64,000 nt of DNA from assembly GCA_025517525.1 (NCBI GenBank), contig JAOPJZ010000001.1, positions 248,001-312,000 of the forward strand, read 5' to 3'. The notes beneath the pieces were generated by a model. It saw only the letters and a program-made list of their open reading frames with translations, was not told the origin of the DNA and searched no databases. Below, in pieces: positions 17,779 to 26,986 of the stretch. The DNA is from Natronosalvus hydrolyticus. GTDB lineage: Archaea; Halobacteriota; Halobacteria; Halobacteriales; Natrialbaceae. Numbering within the stretch: the stretch's first letter is position 1; each line of letters starts with the position of its first letter. The position numbers were made by a program, and so were the translations under genes.

Positions 17779-18711
17779 TTATTTGTGGCGGTCGAGCAGG
17801 TCGTAGCTGCGCTCCCACTCGGCGTCGTCGTCGAAGTAGCGTTCGGCGAGTGGCTCTTCGGGCATCTCACCGAGTTCTTTCTTCTGGTCCTGGTAGGACG
17901 GTCGCTCGTCGACGAAGTAGCGGCCGGTGAGGACGGTGCCCTCATACAGTTCGTTTTCGGTCTCGAACATCATCTCCTGGGCTTCCTGTCGGTCCGTGAC
18001 GTCGAAATCGTAATCGTCGGATTCCTGCACGTCGACGTACGGGACATACTGTCGAGCGTCCTTGTTCCAGGTTGGACACTGGGTCAGGAAGTCGATGTGG
18101 GCGAACCCGTCGTGTTCGATGGCCTCTTTGATGATCTCTTTGGCCTGGTTCGGGTTGACCGCCGCCGTGCGGGCAACGTAGGTCGCTCCCGAGGTCAGCG
18201 CCAGCGAGAGCGGCCGAATCGGCGACTTCGCGTTGCCGTGAGGCGTCGTCTTCGAGGTATGACCTTTCGGGCTCGTCGGCGATGTCTGGCCTTTCGTCAG
18301 GCCGAAGACCTCGTTGTTGAACACGATGTAGGTCATGTCGTGGTTCTCTCGAGCGGTGTGCATGAAGTGGTTGCCACCGATGCCGTAGCCGTCACCGTCA
18401 CCGCCGGCAGCGATGACCTCGAGGCCGTCGTTTGCGAGCTTTGCGGCTCGGGCGACGGGCAGCGAGCGGCCGTGGATCGTGTGGAACCCGTAGGTGTCGA
18501 GGTAGCTGTTCAGTTTGCCCGAGCAGCCGATACCGGTGACGGTCAGGACTTCCTCGGGGGTGAGCCCGACTTCCGGAAGCGCCTGTTTCAGCGCCTTGAG
18601 GACGCCGAAGTCACCACAGCCTGGACACCAGGTCGGCTGGGGCTCGAGACCGGGGGTAAACTCGTTCCGGTCGATGTCGCGGTCTTCTCCGATTGCGTTG
18701 AATGCACTCAT
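17779..18711 (-). CDS. porB: 2-oxoacid:ferredoxin oxidoreductase, beta subunit
   Basis: 310 residues. TPP-binding half of the enzyme: 4Fe-4S and TPP region TWCPGCGDFG, GIGCSGK, the GDGDGYGIGGNHFMH metal-binding loop (about 108) and IVFNNEVFGLTKGQ. Decarboxylates pyruvate (or another 2-oxoacid) to acyl-CoA, reducing ferredoxin. The length fits haloarchaeal PorB better than KorB, but substrate choice cannot be proved by eye. It starts 3 bp after the alpha-subunit stop codon. A T6 tract on the minus strand at 17709-17714 is a likely terminator. Confidence 0.88.
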   Translation of the reverse strand: MSAFNAIGEDRDIDRNEFTPGLEPQPTWCPGCGDFGVLKALKQALPEVGLTPEEVLTVTGIGCSGKLNSYLDTYGFHTIHGRSLPVARAAKLANDGLEVIAAGGDGDGYGIGGNHFMHTARENHDMTYIVFNNEVFGLTKGQTSPTSPKGHTSKTTPHGNAKSPIRPLSLALTSGATYVARTAAVNPNQAKEIIKEAIEHDGFAHIDFLTQCPTWNKDARQYVPYVDVQESDDYDFDVTDRQEAQEMMFETENELYEGTVLTGRYFVDERPSYQDQKKELGEMPEEPLAERYFDDDAEWERSYDLLDRHK

Positions 18712-18714
18712 AGT

Positions 18715-20616
18715 CTAGTCACCTGCGGCTGGTTCGATGCGAACCTGTGCGGTCGGCTCAGCGTCGCCGCCGTCGACGTTGACCTCGTAGCCTTCGACGA
18801 TCTCGGCGGGTTCGAACGGGTTGCCGTTGTACTTGAGCAGGCTGGTCAGTTTGTCACCGTAGCGGCCGAGTTCCTTCTGGATGAGGCCGCGGAACTGTGC
18901 CGTGGCGTTCATCTCGACGACCATCGCCTGGTCGACGCTCTCGATAAACTCGGTGATCTCGTTCTCGGGGAACGGCATCATGTCAGATACGCCGACAGCT
19001 TTGACGGCGTGACCCTGGTCGTTCAGCCGGGCCACGGCTTCCTGGACTGCACCCTGGGAGGAGCCCCAGGTGATGATGCCGAAGTCGGCCGTCTCGTCGC
19101 CGAAGTACGTCTGGTTGGACTCGTGTTCGGTCTCGAGTTCCTCGCGGATCGCCTCGAGTTTCGCCATACGGCGGTCCATCTGGGCGACGCGGTTGTCCGC
19201 GTCCTCGGAGATGTGGCCTTCTGGCGTGTGCTCGTTGCCGGTTGCCAGGTAGCGCCCGCCCTTCTGGCCGGGCAGCGACCGTGGACTGACGCCGTCCTCG
19301 ACGTCGTGCTGGAAGCGGTGGAACTTCCCGGAGGCATCGTGGGGCATCTCGGCGATCTCGTCTTCTGTAGCGATCGAGCCGAGCGTTGGCTCGGGTTCGC
19401 GGTCGAAGAAGCTGACGGGAACGTTCGAGTTCTCACCGCTGAGCTTCTGGTCGTAGATGATAATCGTCGGGATCTGGTACTCGTAGGCGATGTGGAACGC
19501 CAGTCGCGTCTGCTCGTAGGCTTCGGCGACCGTTCCCGGCGCGAAGACGACGCGTGCGGAGTCACCCTGACTCGTGTAGAGGGTGAACTCGAGGTCGCCC
19601 TGTTCGGGTTTGGTCGGCATCCCGGTGGATGGACCAGCACGCATCGACTCGAGCAGGACGATTGGCGTTTCGGTCATCTCGGCGAGACCGAGTGGCTCGC
19701 TCATCAGCGCGAAGCCACCACCGGAAGAACCGGACATGGCTTTCACACCGGCGTGACTCGCACCGACGGCGAGTGCGGCAGCCGCGATTTCGTCTTCGAC
19801 CTGCTCGGAAATCCCGCCCATGTCGGGCAGGTGCTGGGACATGATGGTGAACACGTCGGTCCACGGCGTCATCGGGTAGCCAGCGATAAATCGACAGCCG
19901 GCATCGATGGAGCCGTAGGCGATGGCGTTCGAGCCCGAGAGCAGCGCCTGCTCTTCGTCGTGTTCGCCTTTCGGAATGCGCAGGTCGTGTTCGAACTCGT
20001 ATTCCTCCTGAACCATGTCGTAGGCGTCGTGCAGGATGGTCAGGTTTGGCTCGAGGATCTTCTCGGGCATCGCGTCTTCCATCAGGTCCTCGATGTGCTC
20101 GAGATCCATCTCGAGCAGTGCGGCGGTGACGCCCACCCCGGCGGTGTTGCGCATGACCTCACGACCGTGCTCTTTGGCCAGCGAGCGCAGATCAATCGGG
20201 AAGACGTGCCAGTTGTTCTCCTCGGCACGTTCCTCGAGATTGAGCGCCTCGACGTCCTCCTCGGAGACGAGCCCCGAGTCGTAGACGATGATTCCGCCTT
20301 CGCGGAGGTCGTCTAAGTTTTCTGCGAGGGGTTTGATCTCTTCGTTGCCGTAGTAGGCTTCTTCCTGTGGATTCCGGGCGAACGAGTCCCCCAGTGAAAG
20401 CAGGAAGTTGTACCCATCCCCTCGAGACTGTACATCGTGCCCTGCGGCTCGAATCTCGACGTAGGTGTGGCCACCGCGGATGCGTGACGGATAATGTCGG
20501 TGGGTGAACACGTCGAGCCCCGATCGCATGAGGGCTTTCGCGAAGTTCTGACTCGTCGAGTCGATCCCGTCTCCGGAACCGCCTGCGATTCGCCAGATAA
20601 GTTCATGATCGCTCAT
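18715..20616 (-). CDS. porA: 2-oxoacid:ferredoxin oxidoreductase, alpha subunit (gamma-alpha fusion)
   Basis: 633 residues. An N-terminal gamma domain (WRIAGGSGDGIDSTSQNF, about 8-190) is fused to the alpha pyrimidine-binding domain with GSSGGGFALMSEPLGLAEM and a C-terminal domain II (ITWGSSQGAV). Together with porB it forms the alpha2beta2 enzyme of haloarchaea that replaces pyruvate or 2-oxoglutarate dehydrogenase. porA-porB is an operon; the promoter should lie in the AT-rich tract upstream of 20616. Confidence 0.9.
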   Translation of the reverse strand: MSDHELIWRIAGGSGDGIDSTSQNFAKALMRSGLDVFTHRHYPSRIRGGHTYVEIRAAGHDVQSRGDGYNFLLSLGDSFARNPQEEAYYGNEEIKPLAENLDDLREGGIIVYDSGLVSEEDVEALNLEERAEENNWHVFPIDLRSLAKEHGREVMRNTAGVGVTAALLEMDLEHIEDLMEDAMPEKILEPNLTILHDAYDMVQEEYEFEHDLRIPKGEHDEEQALLSGSNAIAYGSIDAGCRFIAGYPMTPWTDVFTIMSQHLPDMGGISEQVEDEIAAAALAVGASHAGVKAMSGSSGGGFALMSEPLGLAEMTETPIVLLESMRAGPSTGMPTKPEQGDLEFTLYTSQGDSARVVFAPGTVAEAYEQTRLAFHIAYEYQIPTIIIYDQKLSGENSNVPVSFFDREPEPTLGSIATEDEIAEMPHDASGKFHRFQHDVEDGVSPRSLPGQKGGRYLATGNEHTPEGHISEDADNRVAQMDRRMAKLEAIREELETEHESNQTYFGDETADFGIITWGSSQGAVQEAVARLNDQGHAVKAVGVSDMMPFPENEITEFIESVDQAMVVEMNATAQFRGLIQKELGRYGDKLTSLLKYNGNPFEPAEIVEGYEVNVDGGDAEPTAQVRIEPAAGD

Positions 20617-20982
20617 GGTGGATAAGCGGCCTCGTTGGCCAGCAGTATGCGAAATTTTGCCCTACCGAACCTAAAGCCTTTGCTATCGATTACCAAGGAT
20701 TTTTCATGAAGAATGCCTGAATCTGCAAATTTACACAAATTATCTATTAATGATCTATAAATACATTTTTAGTTTAAACAGCGTGTACAGTCATTGTGGC
20801 CTCGGCTCCTCACGGCCCGAGCGCGAGCGGAGATGAGACGATCGTCCAACAGGTCCAGTGTTCATCGAGCCAGGATGGAAAGACGGATTCGGGACAACGA
20901 ACCGCGCCGCGTCGCGAATGAACCGGCCTCGAGTCAATTTATCAGTCCCAGCGAAATCCTATTTCGGTGCCTCCGACGCTGG
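20617..20982. other. AT-rich intergenic region upstream of porA
   Basis: 366 bp between porA (5' end) and aroC (3' end). The stretch 20700-20785 is far more AT-rich than its surroundings and includes TTATCTATTAATGATCTATAA. It must hold the porA promoter. I see no gene here. Confidence 0.5.
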
Positions 20983-22137
20983 CTACTCGTTCCGCGGATT
21001 GCTCGGGTGATAGTCGGTATCGTACGTTCCGGACTGTCCGTCGACGCGGTCGGGGTTGAGTCGTCCCGACAGCAACATGAAGTCGACGAGCGTCAGCGCG
21101 AGCATCGACTCGACGACGGGCACCCCACGCGGTGGCAAGACGGGGTCGTGTCGCCCGATGACCTGTGCGTCGTCGACGACTTCGCCGGTTTCCCAGTCGA
21201 CGGTCTGCTGGGCTTTCGGAATCGACGTGGGGGCGTGGAGCGTTACTTCGCCGTAAATGGGTTCACCGCTCGAGATGCCGCCCTGGATACCGCCGTGGTC
21301 GTTCTCGACTGGCGTTGGCGTGCCATCGTCATCGAATTCCCAGTCGTCGTTTCGGTCCTTGCCGGCGTACTCGCGGGCCTCGCGCCCGAGGCCGAACTCG
21401 AACGCCGTGGTTGCCGGGATGGCCATCATGGCCTGGCCCAATCGGGCTGACAGCGAATCGAATCGGGGTGCGCCCAGGCCAACCGGGACGCCACGTGCCT
21501 CGAAGTAGATGCTGCCGCCGATGGAGTCGCCTTCTTCCTGATATTCTTCGATTCGCGCCTGCATCAGATCGGCCGTTTCGGGATGCGCACAGCGGACGTC
21601 GTTTTCCTCGCTGTACTCGAGGAGTTCCTCGAAGCTCACTTCAGGGGCTTCGATGTCGTCGATCTGGTTGACGTGGGCCTTGAGTTCGATGCCCTCGAGC
21701 GCGAGTAGCTTCTTTGCGACTGCGCCGGCTGCGACCCAGTTGACGGTCTCTCGGGCCGACGAGCGCCCGCCACCGCCCCAGTTTCGAGTCCCGAACTTCG
21801 CCGAGTACGTGAAGTCCCCGTGGGAGGGACGCGGTGCCGTGATGAACGGCTCGTACTTGCCCGAGCGAGCGTCCTTGTTCTCGATGACGAGGCCGATGGG
21901 CGTCCCGGTCGTGTACCCGTCCTGAATCCCAGATTTAATCGAGACGGCGTCGGGTTCGCCACGACTGGTCGTGATCATCGACTGGCCCGGTTTTCGTCGG
22001 TCGAGGTCCTCCTGAATATCGTCTTCTGCGAGCTCGAGGCCGGCGGGACAGCCCGAAATGGTACAGCCCATCGCCTCCCCGTGGCTCTCACCGTACGTGG
22101 TCACCTGAAAGAGACGACCGAAGCGGTTGCCGTTCAT
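20983..22137 (-). CDS. aroC: Chorismate synthase
   Basis: 384 residues; converts EPSP to chorismate with reduced FMN. Family signatures: GNRFGRLFQVTTYGESHG at the start, GGGGRSSARET (about 118), and SHGDFTYSAKFG. The ATG at 22137 begins exactly at the family start. aroA lies on the same strand 3.4 kb upstream instead of adjacent; five small genes have been inserted between them, so aroC now has its own promoter or depends on read-through. Confidence 0.95.
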   Translation of the reverse strand: MNGNRFGRLFQVTTYGESHGEAMGCTISGCPAGLELAEDDIQEDLDRRKPGQSMITTSRGEPDAVSIKSGIQDGYTTGTPIGLVIENKDARSGKYEPFITAPRPSHGDFTYSAKFGTRNWGGGGRSSARETVNWVAAGAVAKKLLALEGIELKAHVNQIDDIEAPEVSFEELLEYSEENDVRCAHPETADLMQARIEEYQEEGDSIGGSIYFEARGVPVGLGAPRFDSLSARLGQAMMAIPATTAFEFGLGREAREYAGKDRNDDWEFDDDGTPTPVENDHGGIQGGISSGEPIYGEVTLHAPTSIPKAQQTVDWETGEVVDDAQVIGRHDPVLPPRGVPVVESMLALTLVDFMLLSGRLNPDRVDGQSGTYDTDYHPSNPRNE

Positions 22138-22587
22138 TGGCCCCTTCTCCGTGATGGGCACACTTATGCCTCCCTGATTGTGCAAGATGAGTCGGTGTAC
22201 AGTAACGGGACGCTTGGGGCTCCGGCAAGTGCTGGTCTCGAGGGGGAAGGCGTGGCGCACGATGGTGTCTCACGTGTGGCGTTCGAGACCGCACTGTCAC
22301 TCGCTGAGGCTGTCCCTTGAGGTGGTAAACGAAAGTAGTCTTTGAAGCGAATGGTCGCTGTCCCAAACCGACGTGGTGAAAACCTCTGTAGATGACAGGA
22401 GGTATTTGCTAAACACAGTGGGTGAACTCATCACCCTCGGGTGTCTATTACTATCATCGGTGGAGGTTCTCGCATACAACCCGAAGCAAGTGATACGTTC
22501 AACCGTTACCGTAACAGAAAGCATTCGCGATGATAGTGAAAAAAGTTTATTATTAATAATGTAGAAATAACGCTTGGGGTGATACTA
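22138..22587. other. Left border of the aroC-aroA insertion; no gene
   Basis: 450 bp upstream of aroC. Base composition changes from G+C-rich near aroC to AT-rich after about 22330, which I take as the left edge of the inserted segment. Short open frames here show no family resemblance. It must contain the present aroC promoter. Confidence 0.45.
22546..22558 (+). promoter_or_regulatory. TATA-box tract for the 43-aa ORF
   Basis: TTTATTATTAATA, about 30 bp before the ATG at 22588. Together with a GGGGTGA Shine-Dalgarno 7 bp before that ATG it supports expression of the small ORF. Confidence 0.5.
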
Positions 22588-22719
22588 ATGGCTATAACAA
22601 CCAGAATCCAGGTAGGAGCAACGCCGAATTCGAAGTACGCGACGTGGAACGACCACCGCGAAGCCCTCCGTCAGGAGGCCGCCGCAAACCGTACGAAGCG
22701 GGTTGGCGCATGGAGGTAG
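22588..22719 (+). CDS. 43-residue ORF, unknown function
   Basis: Short basic ORF (starts MAITTRIQVGATPNSKYA, ends KRVGAWR) too small for usual gene callers. It has a TATA-like tract, a strong Shine-Dalgarno match (GGGGTGATACTAATG) and a normal stop. It could be a genuine small protein of the inserted segment or the start of a gene cut off by rearrangement. No family recognised. Confidence 0.4.
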   Translation: MAITTRIQVGATPNSKYATWNDHREALRQEAAANRTKRVGAWR

Positions 22720-22912
22720 TTTACTCCGATTTACATTTTCGACGGTTTCTGTCCCTCATACGCCCCGTAAGATGTCTATACAAACAACTACCGAAATAAT
22801 GCCCATCCGAAACAGAATATCTTAGGCCCCGATACGCATTATTTTAACCCGAACCCGCACGAGTTCGTGTCGAGAAGGAAAACATCATACGGCCGCCGTG
22901 CGTGTATCCGAT

Positions 22913-23287
22913 ATGAGTTCTAGCAATAGAGTCACCGTCGAAGACGTGATGTCCACACCGCTCGAGACGATTTCGAAAGATGCAACGGTAATGGAAGCCG
23001 CCCAGCGGATGCGCGAGAAGGATATCAATGCACTGGTCGTGTTGACCACGCCACGAGCGATCATCAGCAGCACGGACGTGCTCGATGCGGTCGCTGACGG
23101 GGACGATATTACGTCCTTGCAGGTGACAGATGTGATGACAGAAGACGTCGAAACTGCCACGCCGGACCTTTACATGGAAGAAGTCGCGGCGATGATGACG
23201 ACGTACGGAATCAAACACCTTCCCGTAGTCGACGGCGACTACGTCGGTATGATTTCGTCGACGGACGTCACTGCGCACCTTTCTTGA
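22913..23287 (+). CDS. Stand-alone tandem CBS-domain protein
   Basis: 124 residues forming one Bateman pair: CBS1 from VTVEDVMSTPLETISKDAT to STDVLDAV, CBS2 from VTDVMTEDVETATPD to GMISSTDVTAHLS. Such proteins bind adenine nucleotides and report energy state. ATG 22913 preferred over GTG 22898. It is the first recognisable gene of the insertion between aroC and aroA. Confidence 0.88.
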   Translation: MSSSNRVTVEDVMSTPLETISKDATVMEAAQRMREKDINALVVLTTPRAIISSTDVLDAVADGDDITSLQVTDVMTEDVETATPDLYMEEVAAMMTTYGIKHLPVVDGDYVGMISSTDVTAHLS

Positions 23288-23850
23288 TCATCGCCGTTGC
23301 TTTCGGCACTCGTTACTTCTGACTGCTTTCTACACCGATGGTGAACTGGCTGGGCCTCGAGTCCGCACTGCGTTTCACAGCGGGCGTTGTCCTCACGCCC
23401 ATCGAACGTCACTCCTTGTCGAACAAGGAGCAGTACGTTGGTACAAAATCCCGTGGCGAACGCGAAGCAGTCACGTTGGTACAAAATTCGAACTTTGCTG
23501 AAATACGTATTCGATGATTGGAGGCGATATCCGTGATGATTGCACAGCGCGAAGTTTTTCCATCTCGGGTTCGCCTGCGGTGACCACTAGGCGCAAAAAC
23601 TTCGGTGAAAAGGGCGGACGACTCTCACCCCCATCGTCCGGGAACCGTGCTCGCTTCGCTCGCGCGGAGACTGGTGATGATCCATCCTCTGAGTCGGTCA
23701 CGCCACTTTTAATAAAATCTGCGTTGAGCGCACAAACCTTACTGAACCACGTGCGTAACGGGCATGGTGTGACTTGGTCATATCCTGCAGATTTCCCATA
23801 GGATGACTCTATGTGGCTTCATAACATAGTTCGGAGCGGTGAATCACCCT
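23288..23850. other. Gene-free, relic-like DNA with short repeats
   Basis: 563 bp. A 14-bp direct repeat ACGTTGGTACAAAAT occurs twice (around 23435 and 23473). The 16-mer CCTCTGAGTCGGTCAC at 23686-23701 recurs at 24876-24891. Minus-strand open frames beginning MTDSEDG look like gene remnants but match no family I know. Confidence 0.45.
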
Positions 23851-24306
23851 ATGGCAACAACACCATCCAGCACACACAGCATCGACCTCGTCCGGCAATT
23901 CAGACGCCATGTGTTTAACGGACGAGAATACAGCCGCATGCCTGAACTCTTTGCCGAAGACTTCGTTCAGCATGGGCCCCGAGCGGGAACGGAGAGCCAC
24001 GGCGTGGGAGAGTACGAAAAGACACTCCGAATGTTTCACACTGCGTTCTCCGACCTAGAGGTAACCGAGGAGGTCGTCTTCAGCGACGACACCGGCGAGT
24101 TCGTCTGTACGGTGTATACGAATCGTGGCACCCACGACGGAGACTTCATGGGGATTACCCCGACCAACGTCGAAGTTGCGGTGCCTGGGATCGCTGTTCA
24201 GCGGGTTGAGGACGGCAAACTTGCGGAGACGTGGGTGGTGGCCGACTTCCACAGCCTCCTTCAGCAGATCGGTGTCGCGCCGTTGATGGACGAATACCAG
24301 ACGTGA
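23851..24306 (+). CDS. SnoaL-like polyketide cyclase / ester cyclase family protein
   Basis: 151 residues with the NTF2-like cone fold of SnoaL proteins: LVRQFRRHVFNGREYSRMPELFAEDFVQHGP, a central FHTAFSDLEVTEEVVF, and GTHDGDFMGITPTNVEV then GKLAETWVVADFHSLLQQIG near the end. Haloarchaeal members have unknown substrates. ATG 23851 follows GGTGAATCACCCT and is preferred over 23839. Part of the insertion between aroC and aroA. Confidence 0.82.
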   Translation: MATTPSSTHSIDLVRQFRRHVFNGREYSRMPELFAEDFVQHGPRAGTESHGVGEYEKTLRMFHTAFSDLEVTEEVVFSDDTGEFVCTVYTNRGTHDGDFMGITPTNVEVAVPGIAVQRVEDGKLAETWVVADFHSLLQQIGVAPLMDEYQT

Positions 24307-24522
24307 CTCTGCCAACCAATCACCCTCTTTCCCCTATTTACAGACGCTTCAGGGACGTGACACAGACTACACTTTCTGTACTCTGCACGCTCTCCTGACA
24401 GCGGTTGGGTAGTTCGTCCCACGCCTGCTGAACGCAGAACGTACATGTATCAATACACTGTAGGGAAGGGTCAATACCGGGGGTACGACTATATTGTTCA
24501 GTTCGGCGTATGCACGTCTGTA

Positions 24523-24816
24523 ATGCCGACTTACGTACTCTTGACGTCTTTCACTCAGCAAGGCGTCGAAAACGTGCGAGAGAGCCCCGAGCGGACGGAA
24601 CACGCGAAAGAGATGGTCGAATCACTGGGCGGGACGTGGAAGGAATTTTTCGTCACGATGGGCCGGTACGACGGCGTCGTCATTGCCGACTTCCCGGACG
24701 ACACGACGGCGGCGCAGGGAGCGCTCACGCTTGCAGAAAGCGGCAACGTGACGACCGAAACGCTCCGAGCGTTCACCCTCGATGAGTTCCGCGACATCGT
24801 TGAAGCGATGTCGTGA
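24523..24816 (+). CDS. GYD-domain protein
   Basis: 97 residues, ferredoxin-like dimeric fold. The family start MPTYVLLTSFTQQGVENVRE, FFVTMGRYDGVVIADFPDD (the G-[RQ]-Y-D core) and the helix around FRDIVEAM are all present. Function of the family is unknown. The start ATG is at 24523; residues upstream in the same frame are unrelated. Confidence 0.85.
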   Translation: MPTYVLLTSFTQQGVENVRESPERTEHAKEMVESLGGTWKEFFVTMGRYDGVVIADFPDDTTAAQGALTLAESGNVTTETLRAFTLDEFRDIVEAMS

Positions 24817-24875
24817 GGGATTCGCTGCGTCCGCAGATAGCGCGCCGATCCAACCCGCGACAGTGCTGCATACAC

Positions 24876-24891
24876 CCTCTGAGTCGGTCAC
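24876..24891. repeat. 16-bp repeat shared with 23686-23701
   Basis: CCTCTGAGTCGGTCAC occurs at both sites in the same orientation. On the minus strand both read V-T-D-S-E, the start of relic frames. The two copies bracket the SnoaL and GYD genes. Confidence 0.45.
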
Positions 24892-25090
24892 AAAAACCCT
24901 ATCAAAACTCGAGCGATTCGAAAAACCTGCTCTGACGCACTCGGCTAGTCTTGTAGATCTTCGCGGTTTTGAGCCATAGATTCGGGACACGGCGGTGAGA
25001 TCTATTGCTTTCAGCGGTGGGACCAGCCGACAGAGCCTGAATAACGTCTGCACATCAGCATATTATAGGTTTCGAGCCTGTGATAGCAAT

Positions 25091-25417
25091 ATGAAGACAA
25101 TCATTACCGAAAAAGACGACCTCATGCTAGCGCGGATAGAGGATGATGATCGGGTGTTTGAGGTAAACTTTGAGTCGATCGAGCCAACTGACGTAACTCT
25201 TCGGTTCCTGCGGAACGACGAACGCGTCGGGAGCATCTACAACGACGACGGCACCAACCGAACAATGGCGCGGCTGACAACGGGGCGTGACGGAACCGAT
25301 TTTATTGGTATTGAAGTACCCAAAGAGTTCGTTGCCGAACTGCTCGACGCCGCAGTTGCGGCCCAACGGGTGACTGATGAGGGCACTATCGAAGGATACC
25401 GACTGCGGGTGCTATGA
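25091..25417 (+). CDS. Small acidic protein, unknown function
   Basis: 108 residues. TATTATA at 25061-25067 lies about 25 bp before the ATG, so the transcript is probably leaderless. The protein is soluble, beta-rich in the first half (VFEVNFESIEPTDVTLRFL) and helical near FVAELLDAAVAAQRV. I recognise no family. It is the last gene of the insertion between aroC and aroA. Confidence 0.55.
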   Translation: MKTIITEKDDLMLARIEDDDRVFEVNFESIEPTDVTLRFLRNDERVGSIYNDDGTNRTMARLTTGRDGTDFIGIEVPKEFVAELLDAAVAAQRVTDEGTIEGYRLRVL

Positions 25418-25572
25418 GCGCCGCTAGGGGTTCTACTTCGCGCGGGTCGCTGATTCTGTTTCGGAGAGCCGCCGAGTGCGTCGGCCACCGGTTCGCGTTC
25501 TGTATTTGAAACGCTGTATAGACCAGACCGTTCCTCTCAGGTACAGAAAACTCCAAACAGCAACCGTTCCTC

Positions 25573-26874
25573 TCAATGACTCGATTCGATCCGCTCGAGG
25601 TCGACACCCAGTCCCTCGAGCACGTCGAAAAAGCCGGGGAACGAGACGTCGACGTGTTCGGCCCCACGAATCGTCGTCGGACCGTCGGCGAGCAGGGCGG
25701 CGACCGCCAGGGACATGACGATGCGGTGGTCGCCGCGGCCGTCGACGGTCGCGCCCTCGAGGGTCGACTCGCTCCCGTGAATGGTCAGTGAATCTCGTTC
25801 CTCCGTCGTTTCGACGCCCATCTTCCCGAGTTCTTCGGCCATCGCGCTCACGCGGTCGGTCTCTTTGAACCGAACGTGTTCGGCGTTCGTAATGTAGGTG
25901 TCGCCGTCTGCGGCGGCACCGAGGACGGCAATCGTGGGCAAGAGGTCGGGCGTATCTTCGACCGACACCTCGATACCCTCAAGATCGGCCCGAGAGACGG
26001 TTACCGCGCCGGCAGAGCGATCCCAGTCGACGGCTGCGCCCATCGCCTTGAGGATGTCGAGAATGGCGGTGTCACCCTGGGCACTCGACTGCGCACCCCG
26101 AACGGTCACGCTTTCGTCGCCGGCAAGCGCGCCAAGGGCCGCCAGGTACGAAATCGAGGAGAAGTCCCCGGGGACGTGGTAGGTGCCGGATTGGGGAGCG
26201 TACGACTGGCTGCCGTCGACGACGAAGCCGTCGTCTGTCGCGCGAGCCTCGACGCCGAAATCCGCCAGGACTTCGATGGTCACGTCAACGTAGGGTGCCG
26301 ATTTGAGTTCCGTCTCGAGGTCGAGGCGCAAGCCGTCGTCGGTCACTGCGCCGGCCATCAAGAGCGCGGAGATGTATTGGGAGGAGACGTCACCCGGAAT
26401 CGAGACGCGCTCGCCAGTGATGGGGCCCGTGACGACGAGCGGTGCCTGGCCGTTTCCACGAGTGCTGAACGCTTCGCCTCCGAGGTGGGAGATAGCCTCG
26501 AGCAGCGGCCCCTGCGGTCGTGAGCGCAACGAGCTATCGCCGGTAAGGACGGTTGTCCCGTCGGCGAGGGCCGCGGTGGCGGTCACCAGTCGCATTGTCG
26601 TCCCGCTGTTGTCACAGTCAATCACGTTGGCCGGAACTGTGGGCGTCCCGTCGAAGCCCGTCACCTCGAGCGTGCTTCCCGACGTTTGCGTAACCGTACC
26701 ACCGAACAACTCCACTGCGCGTGCGGTGGCGCGGGTGTCGGCCGACCAGAGCGCATCGTGGACGGTCGCTTCCTCAGCATACCCCGAGGCGAGGATGGCT
26801 CGGTGCGTGTAGCTTTTCGAGGGTGGCGCTCGAGCGGTGCCCGAAACACGCGACGGAGAGATGGTTACGTGCAT
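25573..26874 (-). CDS. aroA: 3-phosphoshikimate 1-carboxyvinyltransferase (EPSP synthase)
   Basis: 433 residues. Adds PEP to shikimate 3-phosphate, the step before aroC. Motifs: [12 protein letters not shown] at the N-terminus, NSGTTMRL (about 89), [18 protein letters not shown] and [17 protein letters not shown]. The ATG at 26874 is the family start. It is divergent from trpC with a 112-bp shared control region. Its 3' end is followed by a 13-bp direct repeat ACCGTTCCTCTCA (ends near 25546 and 25576), possibly at the insertion border. Confidence 0.95.
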   Translation of the reverse strand: MHVTISPSRVSGTARAPPSKSYTHRAILASGYAEEATVHDALWSADTRATARAVELFGGTVTQTSGSTLEVTGFDGTPTVPANVIDCDNSGTTMRLVTATAALADGTTVLTGDSSLRSRPQGPLLEAISHLGGEAFSTRGNGQAPLVVTGPITGERVSIPGDVSSQYISALLMAGAVTDDGLRLDLETELKSAPYVDVTIEVLADFGVEARATDDGFVVDGSQSYAPQSGTYHVPGDFSSISYLAALGALAGDESVTVRGAQSSAQGDTAILDILKAMGAAVDWDRSAGAVTVSRADLEGIEVSVEDTPDLLPTIAVLGAAADGDTYITNAEHVRFKETDRVSAMAEELGKMGVETTEERDSLTIHGSESTLEGATVDGRGDHRIVMSLAVAALLADGPTTIRGAEHVDVSFPGFFDVLEGLGVDLERIESSH

Positions 26875-26956
26875 GGTCGGCCTCTCGGTGGGCGAACGTA
26901 ATACCGTACCGGTGTGCGGAACATTTGCACCGAATCGAACACGTCCCGCAAGCCTT

Positions 26957-26982
26957 ATGTATAAATCAGTACATTGATGTAC
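26957..26982 (+). promoter_or_regulatory. trpC TATA box and palindromic operator
   Basis: TATGTATAAAT (26957-26967) is a strong TATA box 30-20 bp before the ATG at 26987. It is followed at once by GTACATTGATGTAC (26969-26982), a perfect 6-bp inverted repeat with a 2-bp spacer. It covers the expected transcription start, where a dimeric repressor would block initiation. The regulator is unknown; a tryptophan-responsive factor is inference. Confidence 0.6.
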
Positions 26983-26986
26983 GATA

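Noticed and set aside
17785..20316. 843-residue open frame on the plus strand
   Set aside because: It lies exactly opposite porA and porB, whose motifs are unmistakable; the frame is open only because of high G+C codon bias.
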